A stretch of 64,000 nucleotides of DNA, taken from assembly GCA_026399515.1 (NCBI GenBank), contig JAPLQT010000119.1:1-64000 (forward strand), given 5' to 3'. Positions 38,081 to 46,839 of this stretch are shown here, in pieces. Made by a program: the position numbers and the translations under genes. The notes under the pieces are model-generated. The model did not search any database. It saw only the letters and a list, made by a program, of their open reading frames with translations, and was not told the DNA's origin. The first letter of the stretch is position 1. Each line of letters starts with the position of its first letter. The stretch is from Pseudomonadota bacterium (GTDB lineage: Bacteria > Pseudomonadota > Gammaproteobacteria > Burkholderiales > Rhodocyclaceae).

Positions 38081-39712
38081 TCAGGCCAAACGGAATCTTC
38101 CGACCTGATCCGTTAATTCGACCGACAAGGACTTGAGGCTCTCCGTGGTGCGGGCCACCTGGTGGGTGGCATCGAGGTTCTCGGAAGCCATGTCGCCTAT
38201 GCGGGCGACGCTGTCGGCAATGGCGTTGCTTTCCTGAACTTGCCGGGCCAGGGTGGTGCTGAGGGTGTCCAGTTGTTCGAGGGATTGCTGCGCTCCGGTG
38301 CTGAGGCGGTCGAGCGGCGGAACGATGCCCTGAATCAGGGTCACGCCGCGCTGCATCTCGCTGCGGCCTTGTCCAATTCGTTCGACGGCGATGCCGGTTT
38401 CGCGGTCGATGGCGTCGATCACGGTGTTTATTTCTATCGTGGCCTTGGAGGTACGGTCAGCCAGCTTGCGCACCTCGTCGGCCACCACCGCGAAGCCACG
38501 CCCGCTCTCGCCGGCCCGGGCCGCTTCGATGGATGCGTTCAGGGCCAGCAGGTTGGTCTGGTCGGCGATTTCCTTCACCGTATCGAGCAGGGCGCGCACC
38601 GACAGGGCACGCGCTCGCAGCGCTTCCACCGAACTGGCGGATTCGGTGATGGTCACGGCGATCAACGCGACTTCCCGCGAGGCATTGGCGATCAGGCTGC
38701 ATCCTTCTTGCGCCAGATCGCGGGCCATCTCCGCCTGTTGCCGGGTGACATGAGCCGCCGCCGCGATGTTCCTGGCTTCGTCGGCAAAGCCCAGCACGGA
38801 CGACGAGACCGTTGCCACCGCCTGGTGTTGTGCAGTGGAACCGGTGCGCACATTGTCCACCGGTTCGCCCATGTTCACCGCCGCATGATTCACTTCCTGG
38901 GCCGAAGAAAGAATCGAACCTATCAGCGACGACAGTGATTTCTGCATGCTCACCAGGGCGATCGCCATGGCTGCGGTTTCATCCTTGCCCCGCACCGGCA
39001 GGGAGCGACTGAGATCCCCCTGCGCGACGGCCCCGGCGAACGTCACGGCTTCGGAAAGGGGCGCGACGATGCTGCGGGTGACTGCCCAGGCGAGAAGGAT
39101 TCCGAGGAGAATCGCCACGACCGAAATGGCGATCACCAGGATATGGGCGCGGGCCACCGCCTGTTCCAGCGCTTCGCGCCCTGCTTGCATGGCCTGGTGT
39201 TGTTGTGCCACCAGAGCGGCGGAGGTCTTCAGCAATTGCATCAGCGCCGGTTGCGTCTTGCCGGCAAAATGTTCACGGGCGCCTTGGGGACCACCGAGTT
39301 CGATCTGCTCCACTGTTTCGCGAAACAAGTCGCGGTAGCTTCCGCGCTGGGCGGCCAGGGCGTCCAGCAAGCGTTTGTCCTCCGCCGAGGGACTTGCCTT
39401 GATGAGCTTGGCCAGGGCATCGTCGGCGGCGTTATTGGCGTCGTCCATCTGCTTGTAGAGAGGAATTCTCTGGTCCCTATCCTGGGTCACCAGCAATTGC
39501 AGCAGCGGCAGGGCGGCGCCTTGCGCATGGTGTTGCAGTTCTTCGGCCAGGGATACCCGCTGGGACTGTTCGTCGACGATGACGCGGGTCACCGAAGATT
39601 GTCTTTCCATCTGGGCAAGTGCGAATGCCGCCACGGCGATCAACATCAACAGCAGCAACGTGAAGGCGACGGTGAGGCGGGTGCCGATGCGCAGGTTACG
39701 GAGCAGGTTCAT
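38081..39712 (-). CDS. Methyl-accepting chemotaxis protein
   Basis: 543 residues from [17 protein letters not shown]; longer frames upstream are not conserved. TM1 near 11-35, a four-helix-bundle periplasmic sensor (about 36-185), TM2 near [26 protein letters not shown], and a signalling domain with the hairpin tip [20 protein letters not shown] followed by [15 protein letters not shown]. Senses a periplasmic ligand and controls CheA. Convergent with ychF at 27 bp; no che genes nearby. Confidence 0.92.
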   Translation of the reverse strand: MNLLRNLRIGTRLTVAFTLLLLMLIAVAAFALAQMERQSSVTRVIVDEQSQRVSLAEELQHHAQGAALPLLQLLVTQDRDQRIPLYKQMDDANNAADDALAKLIKASPSAEDKRLLDALAAQRGSYRDLFRETVEQIELGGPQGAREHFAGKTQPALMQLLKTSAALVAQQHQAMQAGREALEQAVARAHILVIAISVVAILLGILLAWAVTRSIVAPLSEAVTFAGAVAQGDLSRSLPVRGKDETAAMAIALVSMQKSLSSLIGSILSSAQEVNHAAVNMGEPVDNVRTGSTAQHQAVATVSSSVLGFADEARNIAAAAHVTRQQAEMARDLAQEGCSLIANASREVALIAVTITESASSVEALRARALSVRALLDTVKEIADQTNLLALNASIEAARAGESGRGFAVVADEVRKLADRTSKATIEINTVIDAIDRETGIAVERIGQGRSEMQRGVTLIQGIVPPLDRLSTGAQQSLEQLDTLSTTLARQVQESNAIADSVARIGDMASENLDATHQVARTTESLKSLSVELTDQVGRFRLA

Positions 39713-39881
39713 GTGGAGTTCCCGAAGGAAGAGGTTGGAGCCGATATCAGGCCACTCGCCGGATACCTTTTGGAAGGCATCGACATATTTTAGGACGGAT
39801 GCCAGAATTGCCGAAGTCCCTACAGTCCTTACAGTTTCTTCATGCGGGGATGCGCCAAGAAGGCGTCTACGGATTGGAGCG

Positions 39882-40649
39882 TCAATAGACTTGCCGAAGC
39901 AGGCCGACGGCGATGCAGCGCTGCATGCAGGTTTGCAACTCAAATGTTTCGAATTGGGCAGCGGCGTCAACGGCGGCTGCCAGGGTTTGCCCCGCGCCGA
40001 GTGTGCGCAGGAAGTCCAGTTCGCCGGGGTTCAGCGCTTCCACCGCTGTGCCGCCGGGACGGCGGTGTATCAGCACCGTTTGGGGCCGATCAAACTCCAC
40101 CTCAAAATCACCGGCATAGCCAGGTTGGTTCACCTCCCAAATGCGGGCCAGCGGCCAAGCGGATTCGAGACAGGCGTGGGCTGGATCGAGACGGAAACGC
40201 AGTTCTCCCCAGCGGTCCGGCGGCGTCGCGGCCAGAATGCCGAAGTCTTGCGCCGGGACATCTTTCGCACCGTACACCTGCTGCACCAGCCATTCCAGGC
40301 GCGCCACGTCGGGCAGGTAGGGTAGCGCTGCCGCCGGTTCGTAACGCGCCAGGAAATCGTCGAAATCGCCGCCGTAGGCATTCAGGTCGCCGCTGGTGCT
40401 GGGTCGTTCCATGGCATAGCGGCGGGCGGCGGCGGCGAGAAACTCCTTGCCGACGATCGCCTCCAGCACAGGGTAGGTGGCCTGCACGGCGACGCCGAGA
40501 TTGGCCAGTACGCTGCGGCGGTAGGCTTCCAGTCCTTGGGCTGCACGGCCTCGGTCGCCGCCGCAATGCGCAAGTAAGACATCGACATGGTCGCCGCCTG
40601 AAAATACGGCGCCGGCAAAATCTGCTTGCAGCTTATGCAGCGAGGGCAT
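39882..40649 (-). CDS. bufC: BufC/HvfC-type DUF2063 protein of the bufferin pathway
   Basis: 255 residues: N-terminal DUF2063 (putative DNA-binding) domain ([40 protein letters not shown]), then a C-terminal HvfC-like domain ([22 protein letters not shown]-type end). In bufferin and methanobactin-like pathways this protein is the partner that helps the DUF692 enzyme bind the precursor leader. Its start overlaps bufB by 17 bp. Confidence 0.85.
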   Translation of the reverse strand: MPSLHKLQADFAGAVFSGGDHVDVLLAHCGGDRGRAAQGLEAYRRSVLANLGVAVQATYPVLEAIVGKEFLAAAARRYAMERPSTSGDLNAYGGDFDDFLARYEPAAALPYLPDVARLEWLVQQVYGAKDVPAQDFGILAATPPDRWGELRFRLDPAHACLESAWPLARIWEVNQPGYAGDFEVEFDRPQTVLIHRRPGGTAVEALNPGELDFLRTLGAGQTLAAAVDAAAQFETFELQTCMQRCIAVGLLRQVY

Positions 40650-41517
40650 GGCGTTGCTCCCTCACGGCATCGAGATAGCCTTGGGCTTTGGCGGCTTCCG
40701 CCAGCAGCACTTCCAGCGCGGGAATATCCTGGTCCCACTCGATCAGCGTAGGTATCCGGCCAAAGCGTTCCAGAGCCGCTTGATACAAGTCCCAGACCGG
40801 CGGATACACGGGACGGGAATGGGTGTCCACCAACAGGCCGTCGACTTCCTCGTACCCGGCGAGATGGATTTCCGCGACCGTATCCACCGGGATGCCAGCC
40901 AGGAAATCCATGCCATTGAATCCATGATTGCAGGCGCTGACATGAATGTTATTGACGTCCAGCAGCAGGCAGCAGCCGGTACGTCGCGCCACCTCGGCGA
41001 CAAATACCCACTCCGGCATGTCTTCCGGCAGGAAGCGCAGATAGCTGGAGACGTTCTCCACCAGGATGGTTCGACCCAGCGCTTCCTGAACCTGATCCAC
41101 GTGCTTGCATACCCGGGCCAGCGCCTCCCGGGTGTAGGGCAGCGGCAGCAGATCGTTGAGCCAGCGCCCACCGATAGCCGACCAGCACAGGTGCTCAGAA
41201 ATGGCGGCGGGCTGAATGCGCTCCGCCAGGGCCTTGAGCCGGCGCAGATGATCCGGGTCGAGATCGTCCGCGCCGCCAAGGGACATGCCCACTCCGTGCA
41301 GACTCACGGGATAACGCTGCCGCACCGCTTCCAAGGCCGCCAGGGCGGGGCCGCCGGCAACGAAGTAGTTTTCGCTATGGACCTCGAACCAGGCCGCCGG
41401 CGGCGATTCTTCGCGAACCTGCCTGAGGTGCGGAGCGCGCAGGCCGATACCGGCACGTACAGGCAACGTAACCGCCGACGCGTTCTTTAAATGGGGAGCG
41501 GGCATGTCTTGGACCAT
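40633..41517 (-). CDS. bufB: BufB/MbnB-type DUF692 multinuclear iron oxidase
   Basis: 294 residues from MVQDMPAPHLKNASAV. DUF692 TIM barrel: GIGLRAPHLRQV, WFEVHSENYF with metal-ligand His/Glu, SLHGVGMSLGG, ISEHLCWS, VENVSSYLRF, LLLDVNNIHVSACNHG and EIHLAGYEE. MbnB homologues use two or three irons and O2 to convert precursor cysteines to oxazolone/thioamide or 5-thiooxazole groups. It lies 5 bp after the precursor gene, matching bufA-bufB-bufC order. Confidence 0.92.
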   Translation of the reverse strand: MVQDMPAPHLKNASAVTLPVRAGIGLRAPHLRQVREESPPAAWFEVHSENYFVAGGPALAALEAVRQRYPVSLHGVGMSLGGADDLDPDHLRRLKALAERIQPAAISEHLCWSAIGGRWLNDLLPLPYTREALARVCKHVDQVQEALGRTILVENVSSYLRFLPEDMPEWVFVAEVARRTGCCLLLDVNNIHVSACNHGFNGMDFLAGIPVDTVAEIHLAGYEEVDGLLVDTHSRPVYPPVWDLYQAALERFGRIPTLIEWDQDIPALEVLLAEAAKAQGYLDAVREQRHALAA

Positions 41518-41522
41518 CAGGC

Positions 41523-41813
41523 TTACTTCTTCTTGTCCATCATGTCGCCGGCGGGTGCCATCTTGCCGCCCATTTTCTCGCAGCTGCCCTTGGCAACCAG
41601 CTTGAAGTCGTTGGGGTCGTTGTCCATCTTGGACTGGCCGGCGCAGGAGTGCTTGCTGGTCTTGCTGCCGCAGTCGTTCTGGCCGGCTTTGGCGACGCCG
41701 AAACACTTTTCCTTGGGTTCGTCGGCCGCCACGGCGGAAGCGGAAGCGGCGAAGATGCCGGCGGCCAGCAGGGCGGACGCGGCGGCTTGAATCAGGGTAC
41801 GTGCATTGTTCAT
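41523..41813 (-). CDS. bufA: Bufferin-type RiPP precursor (DUF2282, BufA1-like)
   Basis: 96 residues. A signal peptide of about 30 residues (hydrophobic [16 protein letters not shown]) ends near VAA-DEP. The mature part carries four cysteines at 37, 48, 57 and 78 in the DUF2282 pattern: [36 protein letters not shown]. Such peptides are exported through Sec, and their cysteines are modified by DUF692/DUF2063 enzymes to bind copper. The tail AGDMMDKKK is Met/Lys-rich. An AGGAG site precedes the ATG. Confidence 0.88.
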   Translation of the reverse strand: MNNARTLIQAAASALLAAGIFAASASAVAADEPKEKCFGVAKAGQNDCGSKTSKHSCAGQSKMDNDPNDFKLVAKGSCEKMGGKMAPAGDMMDKKK

Positions 41814-41838
41814 TTCAAAGTCTCCTGTATGAGTTTAG

Positions 41839-41859
41839 GGAAGCCAAACCTTGGCTTCC
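41839..41859 (-). other. Palindromic hairpin in the bufA leader
   Basis: GGAAGCCAA-ACC-TTGGCTTCC, a perfect 9-bp stem with a 3-base loop, lies 26 bp upstream of the bufA ATG in the 126-bp gap after the anti-sigma gene. No T run follows on the minus strand. Possibly a 5'-UTR stabiliser, an operator or a processing site that raises precursor expression over the sigma genes. Confidence 0.5.
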
Positions 41860-41939
41860 TGCTCATTTGGTCGGAGACCATCTGGATTCCTTACAGAAAG
41901 ATCGAAAGATTTTCGACCACCGCAAGAATACTGTGCCGA

Positions 41940-42116
41940 TCAGAGCTTCCAGGGGTGGTTGCGGATGGCCTGCCGCAGGAATCGGAAGTGTTTCAGCGTA
42001 TTGCGGCAGCCCACGCAGATCAACAAATGCAGGCGCAGACCCAGCCGTTCCGTCAGCGAAAGCTGGCGGTCCAGTCCCTGGGACATCAGTTCCGTGGCTT
42101 GCTTGCAGCTGATCAT
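41940..42116 (-). CDS. Short zinc-finger (zf-HC2) anti-sigma candidate
   Basis: 58 residues from MISCKQATELMSQGLDRQLS; ATG overlaps the sigma stop (ATGA). The H-x3-C-x2-C motif of zinc anti-sigma factors is HLLICVGC, plus the early Cys in ISCKQAT. There is no transmembrane segment, so it would act as a soluble, perhaps redox- or metal-sensing, anti-sigma factor. Placed between the sigma gene and bufA. Confidence 0.82.
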   Translation of the reverse strand: MISCKQATELMSQGLDRQLSLTERLGLRLHLLICVGCRNTLKHFRFLRQAIRNHPWKL

Positions 42117-42688
42117 GTTTCCAATTCTCCAAACCACCGTCGACCAAGGCACTCTCGCAGGCCGATGCGCGCGCGGTGCAGCAGCACCCAACAGTTAGAC
42201 GTGCTGATGGCCAGTTCCTTACAGATTTCGGCCGTCTCCAGGTCGAGAAACTCCCGCATCATGAAGACCCGTGCGGGGGACGCCGGAAGCGTGGTCAGGC
42301 AGGCATCCAAGACCTCCCAGAAGCGTTTTTGCTCCAGGCTCGTATGCGGGTCGCCCCAGGCGGCGGGAATTTCGTCCCAGTGGTCGCGCTCGTTGAAAAG
42401 ACCAGCCACCATCTCGTCCAGCGCCGCCTCGGCGACTGCATCGGCCTTGTTGCGGCTGCTGCGTCGTAACTCGTCGACGATCTTGTTCTTCAATATGGAA
42501 AACACCCAGGTTTGGAACGAAGACGCGCCGCTGAACTGGGCGGAGCCTTCCATGGCCGCCAGCAGCGCGTCCTGAACGGCATCTTCCGCCGCCTCGGCGG
42601 AGCGCAATTGCAGCCGCGCAAAGCCGATCAGCCGGGGACGGATTGCGGCGAGGCTCGCCTGCAATTCTTCAGCAGTGAGTTTACTCAT
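42113..42688 (-). CDS. ECF RNA polymerase sigma factor
   Basis: 191 residues from MSKLTAEELQASLAAIRPRL; upstream in-frame codons overlap the GST gene. Region 2 includes LRSAEAAEDAVQDALLAAM and SFQTWVFSILKNKIVDELRR; region 4 is LPASPARVFMMREFLDLE with the helix-turn-helix AEICKELAISTSNCWVLLHR. Likely directs transcription of the downstream bufABC genes when released by the 58-aa anti-sigma candidate. 28 bp after GST. Confidence 0.92.
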   Translation of the reverse strand: MSKLTAEELQASLAAIRPRLIGFARLQLRSAEAAEDAVQDALLAAMEGSAQFSGASSFQTWVFSILKNKIVDELRRSSRNKADAVAEAALDEMVAGLFNERDHWDEIPAAWGDPHTSLEQKRFWEVLDACLTTLPASPARVFMMREFLDLETAEICKELAISTSNCWVLLHRARIGLRECLGRRWFGELET

Positions 42689-42716
42689 CGCTACGGAGCT
42701 TCCGCGACACAGCCAC

Positions 42717-43373
42717 TCATTTCTTCTGGTAGGTATCCAGATTGATGCCCTCGCGCGCCATGGCGGCGGCAACTGGCGGCACCGTTGCCAGACGCGCGAC
42801 GTAAGCCTGGTAAACCGGCAAGGATGCGGGATCGATGGCGGCGAGACCCGCCCAGCGCAGGAACACTAGCGCATAGGCGTCGGCGAAGGAAAGCTTGTCG
42901 CCCAGCAGGAAGGGAGCGGCCTTTTCCGCCATGCCCTGAATGCGCTCCAGGTGGCCGCGGAAAACTCCCTGGGAGGTTCGCTTGATCTCCGCTTGGGCGG
43001 CATCGCTTTCAGCAAAATTCTTGGAACGGAAGATGCGGGTAAACGTCGGATGGATGGTATTGTTCATCCAGGCAAACGTGGATATTGCTTGCGCACGTTG
43101 CCATGGGTCCGCCGGCAAGAGGCCGACCTGAGGATAACGCCTGTCGAGAAAATCGCAGATCGCCACGATCTGGTTCAAGGGCCTGCCGTCGACCACCAGG
43201 ACCGGCACCAGACCCAGGGGGTTCAACGCCAGATATTCAGGCGTCTGTTGCTCGCCCTTGTGTAGCTTGACCGCCTGGGTTTCGAATTCTTCTCCCGTGG
43301 CGGCTTTGATCGCTTCCAGGCCCACGTGGGGTACGAACGAACAAGCACCGGGACCGTAGTACAGCTTCAGCAT
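42717..43373 (-). CDS. Glutathione S-transferase family protein
   Basis: 218 residues from MLKLYYGPGACSFVPHVGLE (GAGGAG site). N-terminal thioredoxin-like domain with NPLGLVPVLVVDG cis-Pro loop and NQIVAICDFLDRRYP; C-terminal helical domain with LLGDKLSFADAYALVFLRW. Beta-class-like GST. First gene of the run GST-sigma-anti-sigma-bufABC, so it may serve thiol or metal stress together with them. Confidence 0.9.
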   Translation of the reverse strand: MLKLYYGPGACSFVPHVGLEAIKAATGEEFETQAVKLHKGEQQTPEYLALNPLGLVPVLVVDGRPLNQIVAICDFLDRRYPQVGLLPADPWQRAQAISTFAWMNNTIHPTFTRIFRSKNFAESDAAQAEIKRTSQGVFRGHLERIQGMAEKAAPFLLGDKLSFADAYALVFLRWAGLAAIDPASLPVYQAYVARLATVPPVAAAMAREGINLDTYQKK

Positions 43374-43437
43374 GAATGTCTCCTCTGTTGTTGCGAAAAA
43401 AGTGCGTAGCGCATCGCGTTTCGGACCATGATTCAAC

Positions 43438-43800
43438 CTAATTCGCCAAGGCACGTTCTACCGCGCGTTTGAGATCGTCCGGATCGAACGGCTTGGGAAG
43501 ATAATCGAATACGCCCAGTTCTTTCGCGCGCGACTGGGTTTCGATCTTGTCTAGGCCGGTGACCATGATGACCTTGGTATCGGTTTGCAGCTCCGTGATA
43601 CGTCGCAGCACCTCCATGCCATTCATCTCGGGCATCAAATAGTCCAGGATGATCAAATCGAATCTGGATGCTTCGATTCTTTTCAGGGCATCCAGCCCGC
43701 TGTTAACATAATCGACCTGGTAACCGCTGTTCTCCAGAATGCGCCGGTAACAGCGAATCAGGATGTCCTCGTCGTCAACCACCAAAATTCTGACACTCAT
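43438..43800 (-). CDS. Stand-alone response regulator (receiver only)
   Basis: 120 residues from MSVRILVVDDEDILIRCYRR (GGAGAA site). Receiver fold with acidic pair DDE, phosphoacceptor Asp in LIILDYLMPEMNG, Thr in VIMVTGLD and Lys in YLPKPFDPDD. There is no output domain, so it acts like CheY or a phosphorelay intermediate. Its start resembles the receiver protein at 7492-8076 (MSV-R-K/I-LVVDDxxI). Confidence 0.9.
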   Translation of the reverse strand: MSVRILVVDDEDILIRCYRRILENSGYQVDYVNSGLDALKRIEASRFDLIILDYLMPEMNGMEVLRRITELQTDTKVIMVTGLDKIETQSRAKELGVFDYLPKPFDPDDLKRAVERALAN

Positions 43801-43948
43801 CAATTTCTCCGGCACATATCGGGGGTCATGGGCACCTGGTTTCAAGCGATAATTGGTATCGCCTTGCGCCCAGAATTCTCACACACCATCGGGAAGTCGG
43901 GAAGCAATCAATTTTTTAACTCGCATCGTCGTCAGACCACACCCGTCT

Positions 43949-44124
43949 CATGAAATCGTTCAAACACAGGATTTGCGCCCCGAAGGAAGTGGCCTTGGGC
44001 CACGCCCCCACCCCCAACCCCCCGCCCAGGCGGGGGCTACAAGTTGCTCGCTGCGCTCGTGGGTTACTGGTGCCCGACCTTGGGGTTAGGGTACGGGGTG
44101 CTTCGTAACTGTATTTCACGCTAA
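43949..44124 (+). repeat. Dispersed repeat, copy B (inverse of 20311-20458)
   Basis: Starts CATGAAATCGTTCAAACACA, contains GCCCCGAAGGAAGTGGCC, a G/C-rich hairpin (CCCCCGCCCAGGCGGGGG), GCTCGCTGCGCTCG, and ends CTTCGTAACTGTATTTCACG-CTAA 11 bases before the zorA ATG. Compared with copy A it has about 30 additional bases between the CTCGTGGGTTA and GGGGTGCTTCG blocks. Confidence 0.85.
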
Positions 44125-44135
44125 GAGTTCATCCC

Positions 44136-46109
44136 ATGCCAGACCTGGATATTTTTTGGTACTCCTACCTGATCGCAGTCATTCTTGTCGCCATCAGCCT
44201 CGGGTTTTCCCTCAAATTCGTTCTTCCCGCGCTACGCCTGCGCCAGGCGTCTTCAGGAGTCATTGCGGCGCTGGGAAAAATCCGGAGCGAAAGGCCCGAG
44301 GATATTCGCGGCGCCATCGCCAAAGACGCGATGGCCTCAAACAGGTTCTCGCGCGTCTGGGGCGAGTATGCCCAAACCCTCCATCCCCAGAGGACCGGGG
44401 CGGGCCTGCGCTGGCGCGCCACCACCCTGGCGGAGACATTCCTTACCGACCAGGCGCTGGTCGATAATCCGCTGAAGACCGAATACTACAAACATTTGCC
44501 GGGCATCCTCACCGGTCTTGGCATCATCGGTACATTCACCGGGCTCATCATCGGACTCGGTCATTTCGACGTCTCGCTGGATCCGGGACAAACCCAGCAC
44601 CAATTGCGCATGCTGATCCATTCGGTCGGCCACGCTTTCATCGTTTCCGCGGTTGCCATCACCCTGGCGATGGCATTCACTTTCATCGAGAAATCTCTCG
44701 TCACCGTGTGTTACCGGCAGGTTGAGGACATCCGCCAATTGATCGACGGGCTCTTCGATACCGGCGCCGACGTCGAATATCTCGAACGGCTGGTGTCCGC
44801 TTCGGAACTCTCCACGACGCAGGCGCGCGAGATCAAGGATGCCATCGTCGGCGAACTGGGTACGCTATTCTCAGAGCTTGCGACGAAGCAGATCGAAGCC
44901 TTCGAACGCAGCGGCGCCAGGACCTCCAGCGACCTCGGGCAACTGCTCGGCGCCAGCCTGGGCGGTCCCATCAAGGACATGGTTGCCGCCGTCAAGGACA
45001 TGAACACCGCCGCCGCCACTCACGGCGATTCCACGACGAAGATGGTTGGAGAAGTCATCACCCAATTTTCGACACGGATGCAGGCTATCTCCGCCGCGCA
45101 AACGCGGGAAACCAGCGAGCTACTCGGCAGGACCAATGAGGCGTTGCGGACGACGGCCGAGCAGTTTTCCAGCATGGCGGGCCGGCTCCATGACTCCGGG
45201 CGCGAAGCCGTAGAGGCGATGGGCAGGCAACTCCAGGAGACTGTTTCCGTCACCCAGGAAAGCCAGGCCGTGGCCCGGCGGCAGATGGGCGAGCACGCTG
45301 AAACGATGCTCAGAGTCATGGTCGACTCGCAGCTTCAGACCAACCAGCTCGTCCAGACGCTGGTCGCCCGGCTCGAAAACGAAGTCACGGCGGTGGTGGG
45401 CAGCATTCATGCCGAGACAAAGTCGGTGGCGGAGTCGCAACGGGAACAGTCGGAACACATGGGGCAGGCCACGCGGCAACTGGCGTCGGAGTTTGCGAGA
45501 CAACATGAAAGCATGGCGGCGCTTTCGCTTGCCACTAACCAGAGCCTGGAACGGGCGGTCACGCGCCTCTCCGGCGCAACACAGGAAACCGTTGCTGGTA
45601 TGCAGGCCGGCGCAGGCCTACTGGCCGCGGCAGCCCGGGACTTCGCCGATGCCGGCAATGGCGTCGCAGGCGCCCTGGCATCATCGAAGGCGGTCATCGA
45701 AGAGATCGGGGCGGCAAGCGCCGCGCTGTCCACTACAGCAACGGCAGCCCGGCAGATGTTCGCCGAGCATTTGCAGGCCGCCGAAAGCTTTGCCCGGATG
45801 GTGCAGGATCTGAGGGATACGGTCAGTCTCGCCAAGCGGGATGCAGCCATGAGCGCCAGCCTGGTGGATCGCCTTGAAGCCGCGGCGTCGCGCCTGGGTG
45901 TTGCCCAGACGCGTGCCGATGAATACCTGCAAGGGGTGACCCGCGTTCTCGATCAGGCGCATCAGGCTTTTGCCGACAACATCGAGCGCACCTTGCGCGA
46001 GAGCAACCGCCAATTCCAGCACGAATTGTCGCAAGCGGTCGGGCTGCTCTCCGGGGCGATCCACGATCTCGGCCAGACCGTCGAGTCGATCGCCGACGCG
46101 AGAAGCTGA
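44136..46109 (+). CDS. zorA: ZorA-like MotA/TolQ/ExbB proton-channel protein with long coiled-coil tail
   Basis: 657 residues. TM1 near 9-31 (YLIAVILVAISLGFSLKFVL); paired TM segments in HLPGILTGLGIIGTFTGLII and VGHAFIVSAVAITLAMAFTF, the MotA/ExbB core. From about 190 to the C-terminus a continuous polar, Gln/Ala/Glu-rich helix forms a long cytoplasmic tail, the hallmark of ZorA. Zorya motors use ion flow through ZorAB to trigger anti-phage effectors. Followed by zorB after one base. Confidence 0.85.
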   Translation: MPDLDIFWYSYLIAVILVAISLGFSLKFVLPALRLRQASSGVIAALGKIRSERPEDIRGAIAKDAMASNRFSRVWGEYAQTLHPQRTGAGLRWRATTLAETFLTDQALVDNPLKTEYYKHLPGILTGLGIIGTFTGLIIGLGHFDVSLDPGQTQHQLRMLIHSVGHAFIVSAVAITLAMAFTFIEKSLVTVCYRQVEDIRQLIDGLFDTGADVEYLERLVSASELSTTQAREIKDAIVGELGTLFSELATKQIEAFERSGARTSSDLGQLLGASLGGPIKDMVAAVKDMNTAAATHGDSTTKMVGEVITQFSTRMQAISAAQTRETSELLGRTNEALRTTAEQFSSMAGRLHDSGREAVEAMGRQLQETVSVTQESQAVARRQMGEHAETMLRVMVDSQLQTNQLVQTLVARLENEVTAVVGSIHAETKSVAESQREQSEHMGQATRQLASEFARQHESMAALSLATNQSLERAVTRLSGATQETVAGMQAGAGLLAAAARDFADAGNGVAGALASSKAVIEEIGAASAALSTTATAARQMFAEHLQAAESFARMVQDLRDTVSLAKRDAAMSASLVDRLEAAASRLGVAQTRADEYLQGVTRVLDQAHQAFADNIERTLRESNRQFQHELSQAVGLLSGAIHDLGQTVESIADARS

Positions 46110-46110
46110 A

Positions 46111-46839
46111 ATGTTCCAGACGGGTCTGCGTTCGTCTCCGCGCCGTCCGCAACGGGACCAGGCGGAAAAGCCGTTCTGGATCTCCTTTTCGGATTTGATG
46201 ACATCGCTGATGGTGCTGTTCATGGTCACCATGGCGGTTGCCTTGCTGTCGATCACCACCGGAGTGAACAAGATCGAGGCGGAGAAGGTGGCTCGGGATG
46301 AGGCCATCCGCGCCTGCATGGCCGACGTCCGGGCAATCGCGGCAGGCGACGGATACGCCGGCGTTTCCGTGGCGGGCAATGCCATCGAATTCGGGCATAT
46401 CGCCGAATTCCAGAAGCGGGGCCACGACCTTCCCGCGGAAAACAGGGCGTTTCTGCGCAAATTCGTGCCGCCGCTGCTGAAGGCCGCCCGGTCGGAGAAA
46501 TGCGCGCCGTGGCTGAAGCACATCACCGTCGAGGGATACGCCAGCCCGGAGGGTTCTTATCTCTACAACTTGAACCTCTCGCTGCAACGATCCCAGCGCG
46601 TGCTCTGTTCCTTGCTCGATTCGCGCGCGCCCGACGCTCTCTCGGAAGACGACAGAAAATTCATCCGGATGATCTTTCTGGTCGGAGGAGTGTCTTTCAA
46701 CGCCACCAAGGATAGACCGGAGAGAAGTCGGAGGATAGAGCTGAAGATGGAATTCCGGGAGGTGGGCGAGGGGACAGTCGCCCACCCTGAGCTACCCTGG
46801 GACGACGATCCGCGTTGTCCGCTCGATCCGGAAAAATGA
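46111..46839 (+). CDS. zorB: ZorB-like MotB/OmpA stator protein
   Basis: 242 residues. Single transmembrane helix with the proton-carrying Asp28 in FWISFSDLMTSLMVLFMV, as in MotB/ZorB, then a periplasmic OmpA-like peptidoglycan-binding domain (ITVEGYASPEGSYLYNLNLS, SLQRSQRVL, RRIELKM). Pairs with ZorA to form a membrane motor. The stop overlaps the next gene (ATGA). Confidence 0.87.
   Translation: MFQTGLRSSPRRPQRDQAEKPFWISFSDLMTSLMVLFMVTMAVALLSITTGVNKIEAEKVARDEAIRACMADVRAIAAGDGYAGVSVAGNAIEFGHIAEFQKRGHDLPAENRAFLRKFVPPLLKAARSEKCAPWLKHITVEGYASPEGSYLYNLNLSLQRSQRVLCSLLDSRAPDALSEDDRKFIRMIFLVGGVSFNATKDRPERSRRIELKMEFREVGEGTVAHPELPWDDDPRCPLDPEK

Noticed and set aside
41869-41894. Possible ECF promoter for bufA (GTAAGGA and CGACC on the minus strand)
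   Set aside because: The spacing between the two boxes is about 14 bp, shorter than normal for ECF promoters, and no matching copy is seen upstream of the sigma gene.
43949-44124. CRISPR-like or rRNA-like interpretation of the GC-rich repeat
   Set aside because: Only two copies in the window, no spacer periodicity, no similarity to rRNA; treated as a dispersed intergenic repeat.
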